NCBI RefSeq assembly: GCF_016809835.1
Contig: NZ_JAFBIL020000005.1
Coordinates: forward strand, 124,001 to 188,000
Length of the DNA: 64,000 nt
From: Massilia soli
GTDB lineage: Bacteria; Pseudomonadota; Gammaproteobacteria; Burkholderiales; Burkholderiaceae_D
Direction: 5' to 3'
In this document: positions 39,996 through 48,692 of the stretch, one piece after another
Numbering within the stretch: the first letter of the stretch is position 1
Layout of the letters: every line of letters starts with the position of its first letter
The notes under the pieces: model-generated
Database searches by the model: none
What the model was told of the DNA's origin: nothing
The model's input: the letters and a program-made list of their open reading frames with translations, nothing else
Made by a program: the position numbers and the translations under genes

Positions 39996-40679
39996 CTAGC
40001 GTGACTGCGAGACAGTAGCTAGCGCGGCTCGCGCTTCATCGACCCGATCCGACGCGTAACGCCACATTGCCGCTAGCGCCTGATCGCGATGCGCACCGGG
40101 CTTCGCGTTCCATAATCCAGCCTTCTGGGTGGGGACGTCATACTTTGAAATAATCGCTTCGGTGCCAGCAAGTTCAATCGGCATACCTCCTGGGTATTTG
40201 GTTGAGCTATTGCGTGCGAAGAAATTTATATCGGTCTGCCAATACCAGCGCGCGTCGCGCATCGCGGTCAGTGCCTCACCTAAACGGTCGGCTGCTTCCT
40301 TTTCCTGATCCGTTACAGCGGACGCCCTGAAGCGATCGATGGCAATGGCAAGGCCCTGGACATAAGGCATATAGTCCTTAAAAGTTATACCCCTGGTCGC
40401 CAAACCCGGAATATCCTGTACCGCCGATAACACGTCGGCAGCCCTACGCACCGCATCCGGTTTCGCGCCGCCTTGTGAACTCGTCGGCCTTGGAACCGGA
40501 CGCGCAGCCAAGGACGCGACAGCAACCTCAATACACTTATCCCGGTCGCTCTGGCGCTTGAGCTTTTCGCATTCGGCGATGAGTGGCCGCTGGGATGCAG
40601 CGGTCAGCTTGTCTGGTACAGCACCCGCACATGCCAACGCCGGCAAGGCAAGCAGCGAAAGTAATGCTTTCTCGCGCAT
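39996..40679 (-). CDS. Exported hypothetical protein
   Basis: 227 aa from the ATG at 40679, chosen for its AAGGA ribosome site; a longer frame to 40754 lacks one. A signal peptide (MREKALLSLLALPALACAGA) predicts a periplasmic location. The mature part is helical in appearance, with two Cys near the start (ECEKLKRQSDRDKC) and a later WYWQTDINFFARN segment. No family recognised. It is divergent from the DUF389 gene. Confidence 0.75.
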   Translation of the reverse strand: MREKALLSLLALPALACAGAVPDKLTAASQRPLIAECEKLKRQSDRDKCIEVAVASLAARPVPRPTSSQGGAKPDAVRRAADVLSAVQDIPGLATRGITFKDYMPYVQGLAIAIDRFRASAVTDQEKEAADRLGEALTAMRDARWYWQTDINFFARNSSTKYPGGMPIELAGTEAIISKYDVPTQKAGLWNAKPGAHRDQALAAMWRYASDRVDEARAALATVSQSR

Positions 40680-40820
40680 AGTCGTCCTTATGATAGTAAT
40701 GCCCACTCCTGAAGCCGACCGATTAAAGGCTGTAATGAGGTGCAAGCATCTCACAGCCGGTCTTCGATCTAGCCAAAGCTATTAATACACCGTTTCTGCG
40801 CGCGCAATCCTGCGGCGTCC

Positions 40821-42251
40821 ATGGCACAGGCCGGTGATATCATGCGCGGGAGGAACAAGACCGTCAACAAGAAAGCCCGCACCATGCTCGACAAAATGAA
40901 GCAGCTGTTCGACCTGCGCCAGGACCAGAACGAATTCCCCGTCATCGACGACACCATCCGCTCCGGCGTGCGGATCGGCGGCACCAATATGTGGGTGCTG
41001 ATCTTCGCCATCCTGATCGCATCGGTCGGCCTGAACGTCAATTCGACCGCGGTCATCATCGGCGCCATGCTGATCTCGCCTCTGATGCGGCCGATCCTCG
41101 GCATCGGCTACGGCGCCGCCATCAGCGACTACCGCCTGATCCGCACGGCGGCGCGCAGCCTGGCCATTTTCGCCGTCCTCAGCATCGTGACCTCGACCCT
41201 GTATTTCATGGTCAGCCCGCTGGAACACGCCCAGTCGGAACTGCTGGCGCGCACCACCCCGACGCTGTGGGATGTGCTGATCGCCTTCTTCGGCGGCTGC
41301 GCCGGCATCATCGCCCAGACCCGGCGCGACGAGTCGACCATCATTCCTGGCGCGGCCATCGCCACGGCGCTGATGCCGCCGCTGTGCACCGCCGGCTATG
41401 GCCTGGCCACTTTGCACTGGGACTATTTCCTCGGCGCGAGCTACCTGTTCCTGATCAACGCCTTCTTCATCGCGCTGTCGACGTATGTGTTCGTCAAGCT
41501 GATGGGCTTTCCCGAGCATGAAGAGGCCGACAAGCGCCTGCAGAACCGCGCCCACTTCGCGATCGCGCTGGCGGTGCTGGCGCTGGCCATTCCAAGCGGC
41601 TTCCTGGCTTACCGGCTGGTGCAGGACCAGGTGTTCCTGGCCGCCAGCAAGGAAGTGCTGCGAGAACTCGACAACCAGCCAGGTGCCATCCTGCTGACCA
41701 AGGACGTGTCGGTGCCGCTGCGCCGGGTGGCCGTGACGATCGGCGGCGACGAACTGGCTGCCAGCGTCCAGGAGCGCCTGTCGCACGACTTGCAGCGGTC
41801 AGGCTTCCTCAACGCCAGGCTGGTGGTGCGCCACGTCGGCAACGAGAAAGTCGACCTGGCCTCGCTGCGCGACCAGCTGCGGCGCGACCTGGTCGTCAGC
41901 ACGGCCGAGCAGCTGCAGGACCGCGCCACCAAGCTCGACGCGATGTCGCTGCGGCTGGCCAAATTCGAAGAAGTAAAAGCCGAGCATGGCAGGATCATCG
42001 CCGAGACCATGGCCCAGTATCCCGCCATCACCCAGTTCACGGTCACCACCGGCGCCAGCGCCGGTAAATCCGATGCGGCCGCCCAGCAGCTGACGCTGGT
42101 CATGGTCGAGGCCACGCCGGCCCTCCCCGAAGCCGACCTCGAACGGATCCGGGTCGGGCTGGGAATACGCCTCGGCGGCGCCAATGTGCGGCTGGTACAG
42201 CTGACGCCGCCACCAGCGCCGACGCCGCCGAAACGCGCGCGGCGCGGCTAA
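40821..42251 (+). CDS. DUF389 family membrane protein
   Basis: Up to 476 aa; starts at 40821, 40842 and 40884 are all in frame and none has a clear ribosome site. The membrane domain has six or so helices with the DUF389 (PF04087) signature: VNSTAVIIGAMLISPLMRPI, GGCAGIIAQTR and PGAAIATALMPPLCTAGYG. A soluble C-terminal region of about 190 residues with a coiled-coil portion follows. No function is established for the family. It starts a run with the DUF2254, LytS-like and LytTR genes (gaps of 14 and 15 nt, then an overlap). Confidence 0.9.
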   Translation: MAQAGDIMRGRNKTVNKKARTMLDKMKQLFDLRQDQNEFPVIDDTIRSGVRIGGTNMWVLIFAILIASVGLNVNSTAVIIGAMLISPLMRPILGIGYGAAISDYRLIRTAARSLAIFAVLSIVTSTLYFMVSPLEHAQSELLARTTPTLWDVLIAFFGGCAGIIAQTRRDESTIIPGAAIATALMPPLCTAGYGLATLHWDYFLGASYLFLINAFFIALSTYVFVKLMGFPEHEEADKRLQNRAHFAIALAVLALAIPSGFLAYRLVQDQVFLAASKEVLRELDNQPGAILLTKDVSVPLRRVAVTIGGDELAASVQERLSHDLQRSGFLNARLVVRHVGNEKVDLASLRDQLRRDLVVSTAEQLQDRATKLDAMSLRLAKFEEVKAEHGRIIAETMAQYPAITQFTVTTGASAGKSDAAAQQLTLVMVEATPALPEADLERIRVGLGIRLGGANVRLVQLTPPPAPTPPKRARRG

Positions 42252-42265
42252 CCAAGGGACCTTAT

Positions 42266-43522
42266 ATGTATCCACGTCTGAAGCAGTTATTGTTATCGAT
42301 ACGCGAACGCCTGTGGGTCAAGCCGCTGGTGGTCTCGCTGCTGTCGATCGGCGCCGCCCTGCTCTCCAGCGCGCTCGACGCCACCGTCATGGGCTGGCAT
42401 GTGCCCGAGGTCAGCCGCGAATCGATCGAGGACCTGCTGAAAATCCTCGCCGCCAGCATGATGGGCGTGGCCACCTTTGCGGTCGCCTCGATGGTGGCCG
42501 CGTACAGCGCCACCGGCAACACCGCCACCCCGCGCGCGTTCCCGCTGGTGGTGGCCGACGACGTGTCGCAAAACGCGCTGTCGACGTTCGTCGGGGCGTT
42601 CATCTTCAGCGTGGTCGCCCTGATCGCGCTGATGAACGGCTACTACGGCCAGGCCGGGCGCTTTTCCCTGTTTGCGCTGACACTGGCCGTGCTGGCCTTT
42701 GTCGTGTTCACCTTTACCCGCTGGGTCGACAGCATCGCCCGCCTCGGCCGGCTCGGATCGGTCGTGGCGAAGGTGGAACAAGCCACCGCGGCGGCGCTGG
42801 AACGCTACCGCCGCGACCCCGCCAGGGGCGGCGTGCCCCCCAATCCGGGCTGGACGGAAGGCGAACCGGTGTTCGGGGACATGGTCGGCTACGTGCAGGA
42901 CATCGACACCGAAGCGCTGCAGCAGCACGCCGAGCACAAGCGGCTGCGGATTGCCGTCTGGGCCATCCCGGGCACGATGGTATTGCCGGGCCGCGCCGTC
43001 GCGATGGTCAGCAGCGACGACGGCGGCGCGATCGACACGGCGCCGGTCGCCGCCGCCTTCACCATGGGGCCGGTGCGCAAGTACGACCACGACCCGCGCT
43101 TCGGCCTGGTGGCGCTGGGGGAAATCGCCGGCCGCGCGTTGTCCCCGGCCGTCAACGATCCCGGCACCGCGATCGGCATCATCACCACCCTGACCCGCCT
43201 GTTGTCGAGCCGCCCCGTGGACGCTGAGGAGCGCGAGCACAAGACGCCACATGACCGGGTCAGCGTGGTGCCGGTGTCGGCGCGCGACATGTTCGACGAC
43301 GCCTTTACCGCGATCGCGCGCGACGGCGCCGGCCTGGTGGAAATCGGCGTGCTGTTGCAGCAGGCGCTGGCGGCGCTGGGCTCCGACAGCGACCCTGCCA
43401 TTCGCGCCGCGGCGCGCGCCCACGCCGACCTCGCGCTGGCGCGCGCCGAGCTGGCGCTGACGCTGCCGCAAGACCTGGCAGCGGTGCGCCAGGCCGCCAC
43501 GGCCGGCGCGCCGAGCAAGTAG
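42266..43522 (+). CDS. DUF2254 family membrane protein
   Basis: 418 aa with AAGG upstream of the ATG. Four hydrophobic segments in the first 150 residues (LVVSLLSIGAALLSSAL; ILAASMMGVATFAVASMV; FVGAFIFSVVALIALM; LFALTLAVLAFVVFTF) are followed by a soluble domain. ALSPAVNDPGTAIGII near 292 is a hallmark of the DUF2254 family (PF10011). Function unknown. It is embedded between a DUF389 gene and a two-component pair, suggesting it is either regulated by, or signals to, that pair. Confidence 0.9.
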   Translation: MYPRLKQLLLSIRERLWVKPLVVSLLSIGAALLSSALDATVMGWHVPEVSRESIEDLLKILAASMMGVATFAVASMVAAYSATGNTATPRAFPLVVADDVSQNALSTFVGAFIFSVVALIALMNGYYGQAGRFSLFALTLAVLAFVVFTFTRWVDSIARLGRLGSVVAKVEQATAAALERYRRDPARGGVPPNPGWTEGEPVFGDMVGYVQDIDTEALQQHAEHKRLRIAVWAIPGTMVLPGRAVAMVSSDDGGAIDTAPVAAAFTMGPVRKYDHDPRFGLVALGEIAGRALSPAVNDPGTAIGIITTLTRLLSSRPVDAEEREHKTPHDRVSVVPVSARDMFDDAFTAIARDGAGLVEIGVLLQQALAALGSDSDPAIRAAARAHADLALARAELALTLPQDLAAVRQAATAGAPSK

Positions 43523-43537
43523 CACAGCGTCCGCGTG

Positions 43538-44593
43538 ATGCACCCAACGCGCACCAGAGCGGTTGTCGCCATCGGCTGGTTGCTGTTCTGGGTGCTGATG
43601 GTCTCGGTCGCCGTGCAGGATTACGTGCGCGATGGCGGCACCGCCATCTGGCAGCCGCTGGTGTGGGAAAGCTCGTCGATGGTCACCGCCACCGTGCTGG
43701 TGCTGCTGCAGCACCGGGCCAGCGCCCGCTTCAACCACTTGCTGGCGACGCCATGGCGCTGGTTCGCCATCCAGGCGCTGTGGCTGCCGGTGTACTGGAT
43801 CGCCTTCGTTCCGCTGGCGTTCGGGCTGCGCCACGCCGCCTATGCCCTGGCTGGCGCGCAATACCAGCACGAACCCTGGCTGGACACCTTTTTCTACGAG
43901 TCGCTGCGCATCACCGTGTTTGCCGGCATGTTCACGCTGATCCGGTTTGGCATCTTGTCGTACCACGAGCTGCTCGAAGAAAAACTGCGCGCCGAAAAAT
44001 CGCGGACCCTGATGCGCCAGGCCCAGTTGCAGCGCCTCACGCAGCAGATGCAGCCGCACTTCCTGTTCAACGCCTTGAACACCGTCTCGTCGCTGATGCG
44101 CTCGGACGTCGACAAGGCCGACGCCACCCTGATCCAGTTGGCCGAGGTGCTGCGCGCGACCCTGGACGCGGGCGAACAGCCGGAGACCACGCTGGCTGCC
44201 GAACTGCGCCTGGTGCGCGCCTACGCGCGCGAGATGGAGGAACGCTTTGCCGGCCGCGTCGCGCTCGAATGGGATATCGCCGAAGACGCGCTTGTCTGCA
44301 ATGTGCCAGTGATGAGCGTGCAGCCCTTGCTCGAAAATGTGTTCAAGCACACCGTCGAACTGCGCCGCCAGCCAACCGGCATCGTCGTGCGCGCCCTTTG
44401 CCAGCACGGCCGCTTGCTGGTATCGGTGACCGACGATGGCGGCGTCCTGCCAGCCGACCTCGATAGCGGCACCGGCCTGAGGAACCTGCGCCAGCGCCTG
44501 GCCGTGTTGTACGGCGACAGCGCCGTCCTCACCCTGGAACAGCTGGCGCCGGCCGGGGTGCGCGCAGAAATGAGGCTGCCATGCGCGTGCTGA
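43538..44593 (+). CDS. LytS/AlgZ-type sensor histidine kinase
   Basis: 351 aa from the ATG at 43538. Four membrane helices occupy roughly 8-140 without a sizeable periplasmic domain, so the sensor is intramembrane. A short coiled coil (about 143-168) leads to the His_kinase motif QMQPHFLFNALNT with the phospho-accepting His174. The ATPase domain has QPLLENVFKH and GTGLRNLRQRL. It overlaps the response regulator gene by 13 nt. The stimulus is unknown, but the two membrane proteins encoded upstream are candidates for partners. Confidence 0.92.
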   Translation: MHPTRTRAVVAIGWLLFWVLMVSVAVQDYVRDGGTAIWQPLVWESSSMVTATVLVLLQHRASARFNHLLATPWRWFAIQALWLPVYWIAFVPLAFGLRHAAYALAGAQYQHEPWLDTFFYESLRITVFAGMFTLIRFGILSYHELLEEKLRAEKSRTLMRQAQLQRLTQQMQPHFLFNALNTVSSLMRSDVDKADATLIQLAEVLRATLDAGEQPETTLAAELRLVRAYAREMEERFAGRVALEWDIAEDALVCNVPVMSVQPLLENVFKHTVELRRQPTGIVVRALCQHGRLLVSVTDDGGVLPADLDSGTGLRNLRQRLAVLYGDSAVLTLEQLAPAGVRAEMRLPCAC

Positions 44594-45297
44594 TCGTCGA
44601 CGACGAACGCCCTGCGCGCGACAAGCTGCAGCGCATGCTTGAACTGGAACCGGATATCACAGCCATCGAGCGCGCATGCGACGGCGTCGACGCGCTCGAA
44701 CAGTGCGCGGCTTTTTTGCCGGACGTGGCCTTCCTCGACATTCAGATGCCCGAGGTGAGCGGCATCGAACTGGCCGCATCGCTGCCAGCGCCCGCCCCTC
44801 TGGTGGTGTTTGTCACGGCCTACGACCAGTACGCGCTACAGGCGTTCGACGCCAACGCGATAGACTACCTGCTCAAGCCGTACGACCAGGACCGCCTGCA
44901 GCGCACCCTGGCGCGGGTCCGGGACCGGCTGCGCGCACGCGAATCTCCTCGCCTGTCGACGCTGCCGGTGCGGCAATTGCTGGTCAGCGAGAGGGGCGTC
45001 ACACGGGTGGTCAAGGTGGACGACATCGCATGGATCGAGACTGCCGACAATTACGTCGTGTTGCATACGCCAGGCGCACAGCCGCTGTTGCGCCAGACGC
45101 TCACTGGCCTGCTGGGGCAGCTGGGCGGCGCCCTGGTGCGCTGCCACCGCCGCGCAGCGGTGCGCCCGGAGCTGGTCGAGCGCATTGTGTCGCTCGACAA
45201 GGGCGACTGCGAACTGGTGCTGCGCGGCGGCGCGCGCGTGCCATGCAGCCGCCAGTACCGCGCCGCGCTGATGGACCGGCTGCAAGGCCAGGCTTGA
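44581..45297 (+). CDS. LytTR family response regulator
   Basis: 238 aa. The receiver domain (1-115) has the acidic pocket VDDE at 7-10, phospho-acceptor Asp53 (FLDIQMP), Thr79 and Lys99 (YLLKP). The C-terminal LytTR DNA-binding domain (about 130-235) has VKVDDIAWIETADNYVVLHT and RCHRRAAVRPELVERI. It is the cognate regulator of the kinase it overlaps. LytTR proteins bind direct repeats upstream of their targets; none could be identified with confidence here. Confidence 0.93.
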   Translation: MRVLIVDDERPARDKLQRMLELEPDITAIERACDGVDALEQCAAFLPDVAFLDIQMPEVSGIELAASLPAPAPLVVFVTAYDQYALQAFDANAIDYLLKPYDQDRLQRTLARVRDRLRARESPRLSTLPVRQLLVSERGVTRVVKVDDIAWIETADNYVVLHTPGAQPLLRQTLTGLLGQLGGALVRCHRRAAVRPELVERIVSLDKGDCELVLRGGARVPCSRQYRAALMDRLQGQA

Positions 45298-45374
45298 ATC
45301 CGGTTCGCCCCATCCGCCTCCCGTTTCACCCCATATCGGTTTTTCTCCGGCGGTGCGCATCTTAAGCTGGGCAG

Positions 45375-46613
45375 GTGATCAACTCAAGCCTCCCTGCCAT
45401 GCATACCAAGCTCCCCGGCTCGCGCCTGTTCTTCCTCGACTGGATCCGCATCCTCGCGTTCTTCGTGCTGATCTTCTATCACGTCGGCATGTACTACGTC
45501 AGCGACGACTGGCACGTCAAAAGCCCGCACGCCGGGCCCGCCATCGAGCCGCTGATGCTGCTGTCCTCGCCGTGGCGCCTGGGTTTGCTGTTCATGGTGT
45601 CCGGGGTCGCCGCCAGTTTCATGCTGGGCAAAAGCGGCACGGCAGGATTCCTGCGCAAGCGCAGCTGGCGCCTGTTGCTGCCGCTGCTATTCGGGATGTT
45701 CGTCGTGGTGCCGCCGCAAGCCTATTTCGAGGTGGTCGAGAAAGTTGCTTACGCCGGCAGCTACGCCGAGTTCATGGGCCTTTACGTGACCTCGTACGGC
45801 GGCTTCTGCCGCGCGACCGATTGCCTCGACATGCCAACCTGGAACCACCTCTGGTTCGTCGCGTATCTCTGGGTCTACACGGTCGTGTTCGCTGCGATCA
45901 TGCAGGGCGCCGGGACGCGCTTTGCGGCATGGTCGGACACGCTGGCCGGCTGGCTCACGGGATGGAAGATCCTTGCCTTGCCAACTGCGATGCTGGCGGT
46001 GCTCAAGCTGGTCCTGCAGCCGCATTTCGAGACCACACACGGGCTGATCGACGACTGGCACAACCACGCGCACTCGTTCTCGCTGTTCATGCTGGGGGCG
46101 CTGCTTGCGCGCCAGCCGCTGTTCTGGGCACGCGTCGACGCCATCAGGTGGCCGGCACTCGGGATTGCGCTGTCCTGCTGGGCATCGATGGTGGTGGCGT
46201 TCGCCTGGCCCGAGGCGGGCATTGAGCGCCCCCTGCTGGAACAGGTGTACAACGTCCAGCGCGTGGTCTACGCGCTGTGCGGGTGGAGCGCCATCGTCGC
46301 CGCGTGCGGCTTCGGGCATCGGCACCTGAACGCCGACAGCGCGGCGCGGCGCTACCTGACCGAGGCAGTGTTCCCCGTGTATATCCTGCACCAGACACTG
46401 ATCGTATCGATGGCGCACCTGTTCAAGCCGGCGGGCCTGGATCCGGTGACGGAAGCGGCCGCGCTGGCCGTGTTGACCCTGTGCATCAGCTTCGGCACAT
46501 TCGAGCTGGTCCGGCGCGTATCCCTGTTGCGCCCGCTGTTCGGGCTTGGGCCGCAGGCCGCCAGGGCCGACGCAAGTTCGGGCGTCCCGGCGGTTGCTGT
46601 TACGGCTAGGTAG
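45375..46613 (+). CDS. Membrane acyltransferase, family 3 (OpgC-like)
   Basis: 412 aa from a GTG at 45375, or 404 aa from the ATG at 45399; no ribosome site decides. About ten membrane helices. The family signature is FFLDWIRILAFFVLIFYHVGMYY with the conserved His near the first helix, followed by GFLRKRSWRLLLPLLFG. Such enzymes transfer acyl groups to sugars or lipids at the cytoplasmic membrane; OpgC succinylates glucans. It lies 77 nt after the LytTR gene on the same strand and could be part of its regulon. The end overlaps the convergent CGNR gene by 8 nt. Confidence 0.87.
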   Translation: MINSSLPAMHTKLPGSRLFFLDWIRILAFFVLIFYHVGMYYVSDDWHVKSPHAGPAIEPLMLLSSPWRLGLLFMVSGVAASFMLGKSGTAGFLRKRSWRLLLPLLFGMFVVVPPQAYFEVVEKVAYAGSYAEFMGLYVTSYGGFCRATDCLDMPTWNHLWFVAYLWVYTVVFAAIMQGAGTRFAAWSDTLAGWLTGWKILALPTAMLAVLKLVLQPHFETTHGLIDDWHNHAHSFSLFMLGALLARQPLFWARVDAIRWPALGIALSCWASMVVAFAWPEAGIERPLLEQVYNVQRVVYALCGWSAIVAACGFGHRHLNADSAARRYLTEAVFPVYILHQTLIVSMAHLFKPAGLDPVTEAAALAVLTLCISFGTFELVRRVSLLRPLFGLGPQAARADASSGVPAVAVTAR

Positions 46614-47199
46614 CCGTCGCGCGCTTGCGGAACTGGGCCGCCTTGACCCGGTTTCCGCACAGGGTCATGCTGCACCAGCGCCGCCGGTGCGCCTTGGTGC
46701 GGTCGTAGAACCACAGCACGCAGTCGGGATGCTCGCATTGCTTGACCAGGCTAAAGTCGCCTTCGGCCAGCAGCTGCCCGACGCTTTCGGCCAGCGCGCC
46801 GACCATCCGGGTCGCCGGGTCGACGTTCGAGGTCCGGGTCATGTGCAGCTTGCCGTCGGCATCCAGGCCGATATGCGGTGCGCTGTGGTTGGCATGCAGA
46901 TAGCGGTTCAGCGGCGCCGGGTCGACCTCCGCACCCGCTTTACGCTGCTCGACGAGCTGGCGCGCGATGCCCCTGAGTTCACGGGCATCGGCCAGCAAGC
47001 GGGCGTCGTCTTCGAGCGGCGCGTCCGTCCCCGCCGCCAGCCCGGTGCGGCGGCACCAGTCGGCCACATCTTTGCCGGTGTTCCAGAATTCCACGGCGTT
47101 GTCGCCGGTACCGGCCTGCGTGTTAAGCATGTCCATCGCTGGATGGTCGCCGAGCAGCAGGAATGGGCCAGCTTGCGCATTGGTTTTTTGCAACGCCAT
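46606..47199 (-). CDS. CGNR zinc finger regulator
   Basis: 197 aa from the ATG at 47199, which has a strong GGAGG ribosome site; an upstream in-frame start at 47220 does not. The N-terminal part matches the ABATE ligand-binding-type region (GDHPAMDMLNTQ). The C-terminal zinc ribbon is CEHPDC, then CSMTLCGNRVKAAQFRKR, containing the CGNR motif. These are predicted DNA-binding regulators, often of genes for small-molecule degradation. It is divergent from the alpha/beta hydrolase gene with 118 nt between, so that gene is the probable target. Confidence 0.9.
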   Translation of the reverse strand: MALQKTNAQAGPFLLLGDHPAMDMLNTQAGTGDNAVEFWNTGKDVADWCRRTGLAAGTDAPLEDDARLLADARELRGIARQLVEQRKAGAEVDPAPLNRYLHANHSAPHIGLDADGKLHMTRTSNVDPATRMVGALAESVGQLLAEGDFSLVKQCEHPDCVLWFYDRTKAHRRRWCSMTLCGNRVKAAQFRKRATAT

Positions 47200-47231
47200 G
47201 CCACCTCCGTTAATAACCACTAAAAATAAGC

Positions 47232-47260
47232 TTGACAGGTTACATTACCCAGCCTATTCT
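47232..47260 (+). promoter_or_regulatory. sigma-70 promoter of the hydrolase gene
   Basis: TTGACA (47232-47237) and TATTCT (47255-47260) are separated by 17 nt, a near-consensus housekeeping promoter pointing to the gene at 47318. An inverted GGTTAC / GTAACC pair brackets the -10, and ACAGGTTA occurs twice (47235-47242 and 47291-47298). These are candidate operator sequences for the divergent CGNR regulator. Confidence 0.7.
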
Positions 47261-47317
47261 GGACTGGAGTAACCGCAATAAGTTAATTATACAGGTTAAA
47301 ACCAAAAGGAGAGCAAC

Positions 47318-48256
47318 ATGAACACCACCATCAAAGCGATCGCCGCCGCCACCGTACTGGGAACCGCCCTCGGCGCCGGCGCCGCCAATCCACTCACCGA
47401 GGTACATCACAAGAGCATCGAACTGCAGGGAGTGAGCGTGTTCTACCGCGAGGCCGGCTCACCGGATGCACCAAAGATCCTGCTGCTTCACGGCTTCGGC
47501 GCCTCCTCGCACATGTTCCGCCACCTGATGCCGCAACTGGCGGCGCGCTACCATGTGATCGCCCCCGACTTGCCCGGCTTCGGCATGACGACCGTCCTGC
47601 CCGGCACCGCGTTCAAATACAACTTCGATAATCTCGCCTCGGTGATCGACGCCTTTACCGTCGCCAAGGGCATGGACCGCTACGCCATGTACGTGTTCGA
47701 CTATGGCGCACCGGTCGGCTGGCGCCTGGCGGTCAAGAACCCGGAAAAGATCAGCGCGATCATTTCGCAGAACGGCAACGCCTACGAAGAAGGACTGAGC
47801 GAGGGGTGGGCCGAGGCCAGGGCCGCGTGGGCAAATCCGAGTCCGGCCAACCGCGCCGCGCTGCGCAAGTACAACTCGCTGGAAATGACCAAATGGCAGT
47901 ATACGCACGGCGTCAAGGACACCTCGGTGATCGCGCCGGAAGCGTATCAGCTGGCCGTTGCGGCAACTGAGCGGATCGGCGTCGATGTTCAGGTAGACCT
48001 GCTGACCGACTACGGCAGCAACATCAAGCAATACGCGCAGCTGCACCAGTTCTTCCGCCGCTACCAGCCGCCGACCCTGGCGATCTGGGGCAAGAACGAT
48101 CCGTTCTTCCTGCCGCCGGGAGCGGAAGCGTTCAAGCGCGACAACCCGAAGGCCGACGTGCGCTTCCTCGACACCGGCCACTTTGCCCTGGAAACGCATG
48201 GCGCCGACATCACGGCGGCCATCCTTGAGTTCCTTGCCCACAACGTCAAGCAGTAG
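47318..48256 (+). CDS. Exported alpha/beta hydrolase with Asp nucleophile (epoxide hydrolase/haloalkane dehalogenase type)
   Basis: 312 aa with GGAGA upstream and a signal peptide (MNTTIKAIAAATVLGTALGA). The fold is clear: LLLHGFGASSHMF (oxyanion hole), DLPGFGMT, and VFDYGAPVGW at 126-135, where Asp128 takes the nucleophile position as in epoxide hydrolases and haloalkane dehalogenases. The acid is probably in WGKNDPFF and the His in DTGHFALETHG. The substrate is unknown. The divergent CGNR regulator and the strong promoter suggest inducible expression. Confidence 0.88.
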   Translation: MNTTIKAIAAATVLGTALGAGAANPLTEVHHKSIELQGVSVFYREAGSPDAPKILLLHGFGASSHMFRHLMPQLAARYHVIAPDLPGFGMTTVLPGTAFKYNFDNLASVIDAFTVAKGMDRYAMYVFDYGAPVGWRLAVKNPEKISAIISQNGNAYEEGLSEGWAEARAAWANPSPANRAALRKYNSLEMTKWQYTHGVKDTSVIAPEAYQLAVAATERIGVDVQVDLLTDYGSNIKQYAQLHQFFRRYQPPTLAIWGKNDPFFLPPGAEAFKRDNPKADVRFLDTGHFALETHGADITAAILEFLAHNVKQ

Positions 48257-48259
48257 GCT

Positions 48260-48601
48260 TCATCCAGCTTGCGCTTTCCCCGGCAACGTCGCCTCGATCC
48301 ATGCGCGGTTGACGTTGCCCCAGTCACAGAGCGGCGCCAGGGCCGCGGCCAGCGTCACCCCCACATCGGTCAGGGCGTAATCGACCCGCGGCGGCACCTC
48401 GCGGTAGTCGTGGCGGACGATGACGCCGTCATCGGCGAGTTCACGCAGGTGCTGGATCAGCATCTTCTCGGTGACGCCCGCCACCAGCCGTTTCAGTTCG
48501 CCGAACCGCGTCGGCCCGCGGTTCAGGTGGAACAGGATCAACGGCTTCCATTTCCCTCCCACTATCCGCAGCGCCACATCCAGGCCACATCTGCTGTCCA
48601 T
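48260..48601 (-). CDS. HxlR family transcriptional regulator
   Basis: 113 aa winged-helix protein. Family motifs are GGKWKPLILFHL near 15, TRFGELKRLVAGVTEKMLIQHLREL and PRVDYALTDVG. No conserved N-terminal Cys of the YodB/HypR redox type is obvious beyond Cys5. It is divergent from the SDR gene with about 90 nt between; HxlR regulators usually control the divergent enzyme gene. It starts at the ATG at 48601. Confidence 0.92.
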   Translation of the reverse strand: MDSRCGLDVALRIVGGKWKPLILFHLNRGPTRFGELKRLVAGVTEKMLIQHLRELADDGVIVRHDYREVPPRVDYALTDVGVTLAAALAPLCDWGNVNRAWIEATLPGKAQAG

Positions 48602-48629
48602 GTTTTCTCCACACTTACTAAAAGGTAGG

Positions 48630-48637
48630 TACTAGTA
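48630..48637. promoter_or_regulatory. candidate HxlR operator palindrome
   Basis: TACTAGTA is a perfect palindrome in the HxlR/SDR divergent region, preceded by a further TACT at 48616-48619. HxlR-family sites of the YodB type have TACT/AGTA half-sites, so this is a reasonable but unproven operator. Confidence 0.35.
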
Positions 48638-48692
48638 TAAACGAAACCTCAGACCCATAATAAGTCCTCAAACAATTTTTTTGGAGTCAGAC

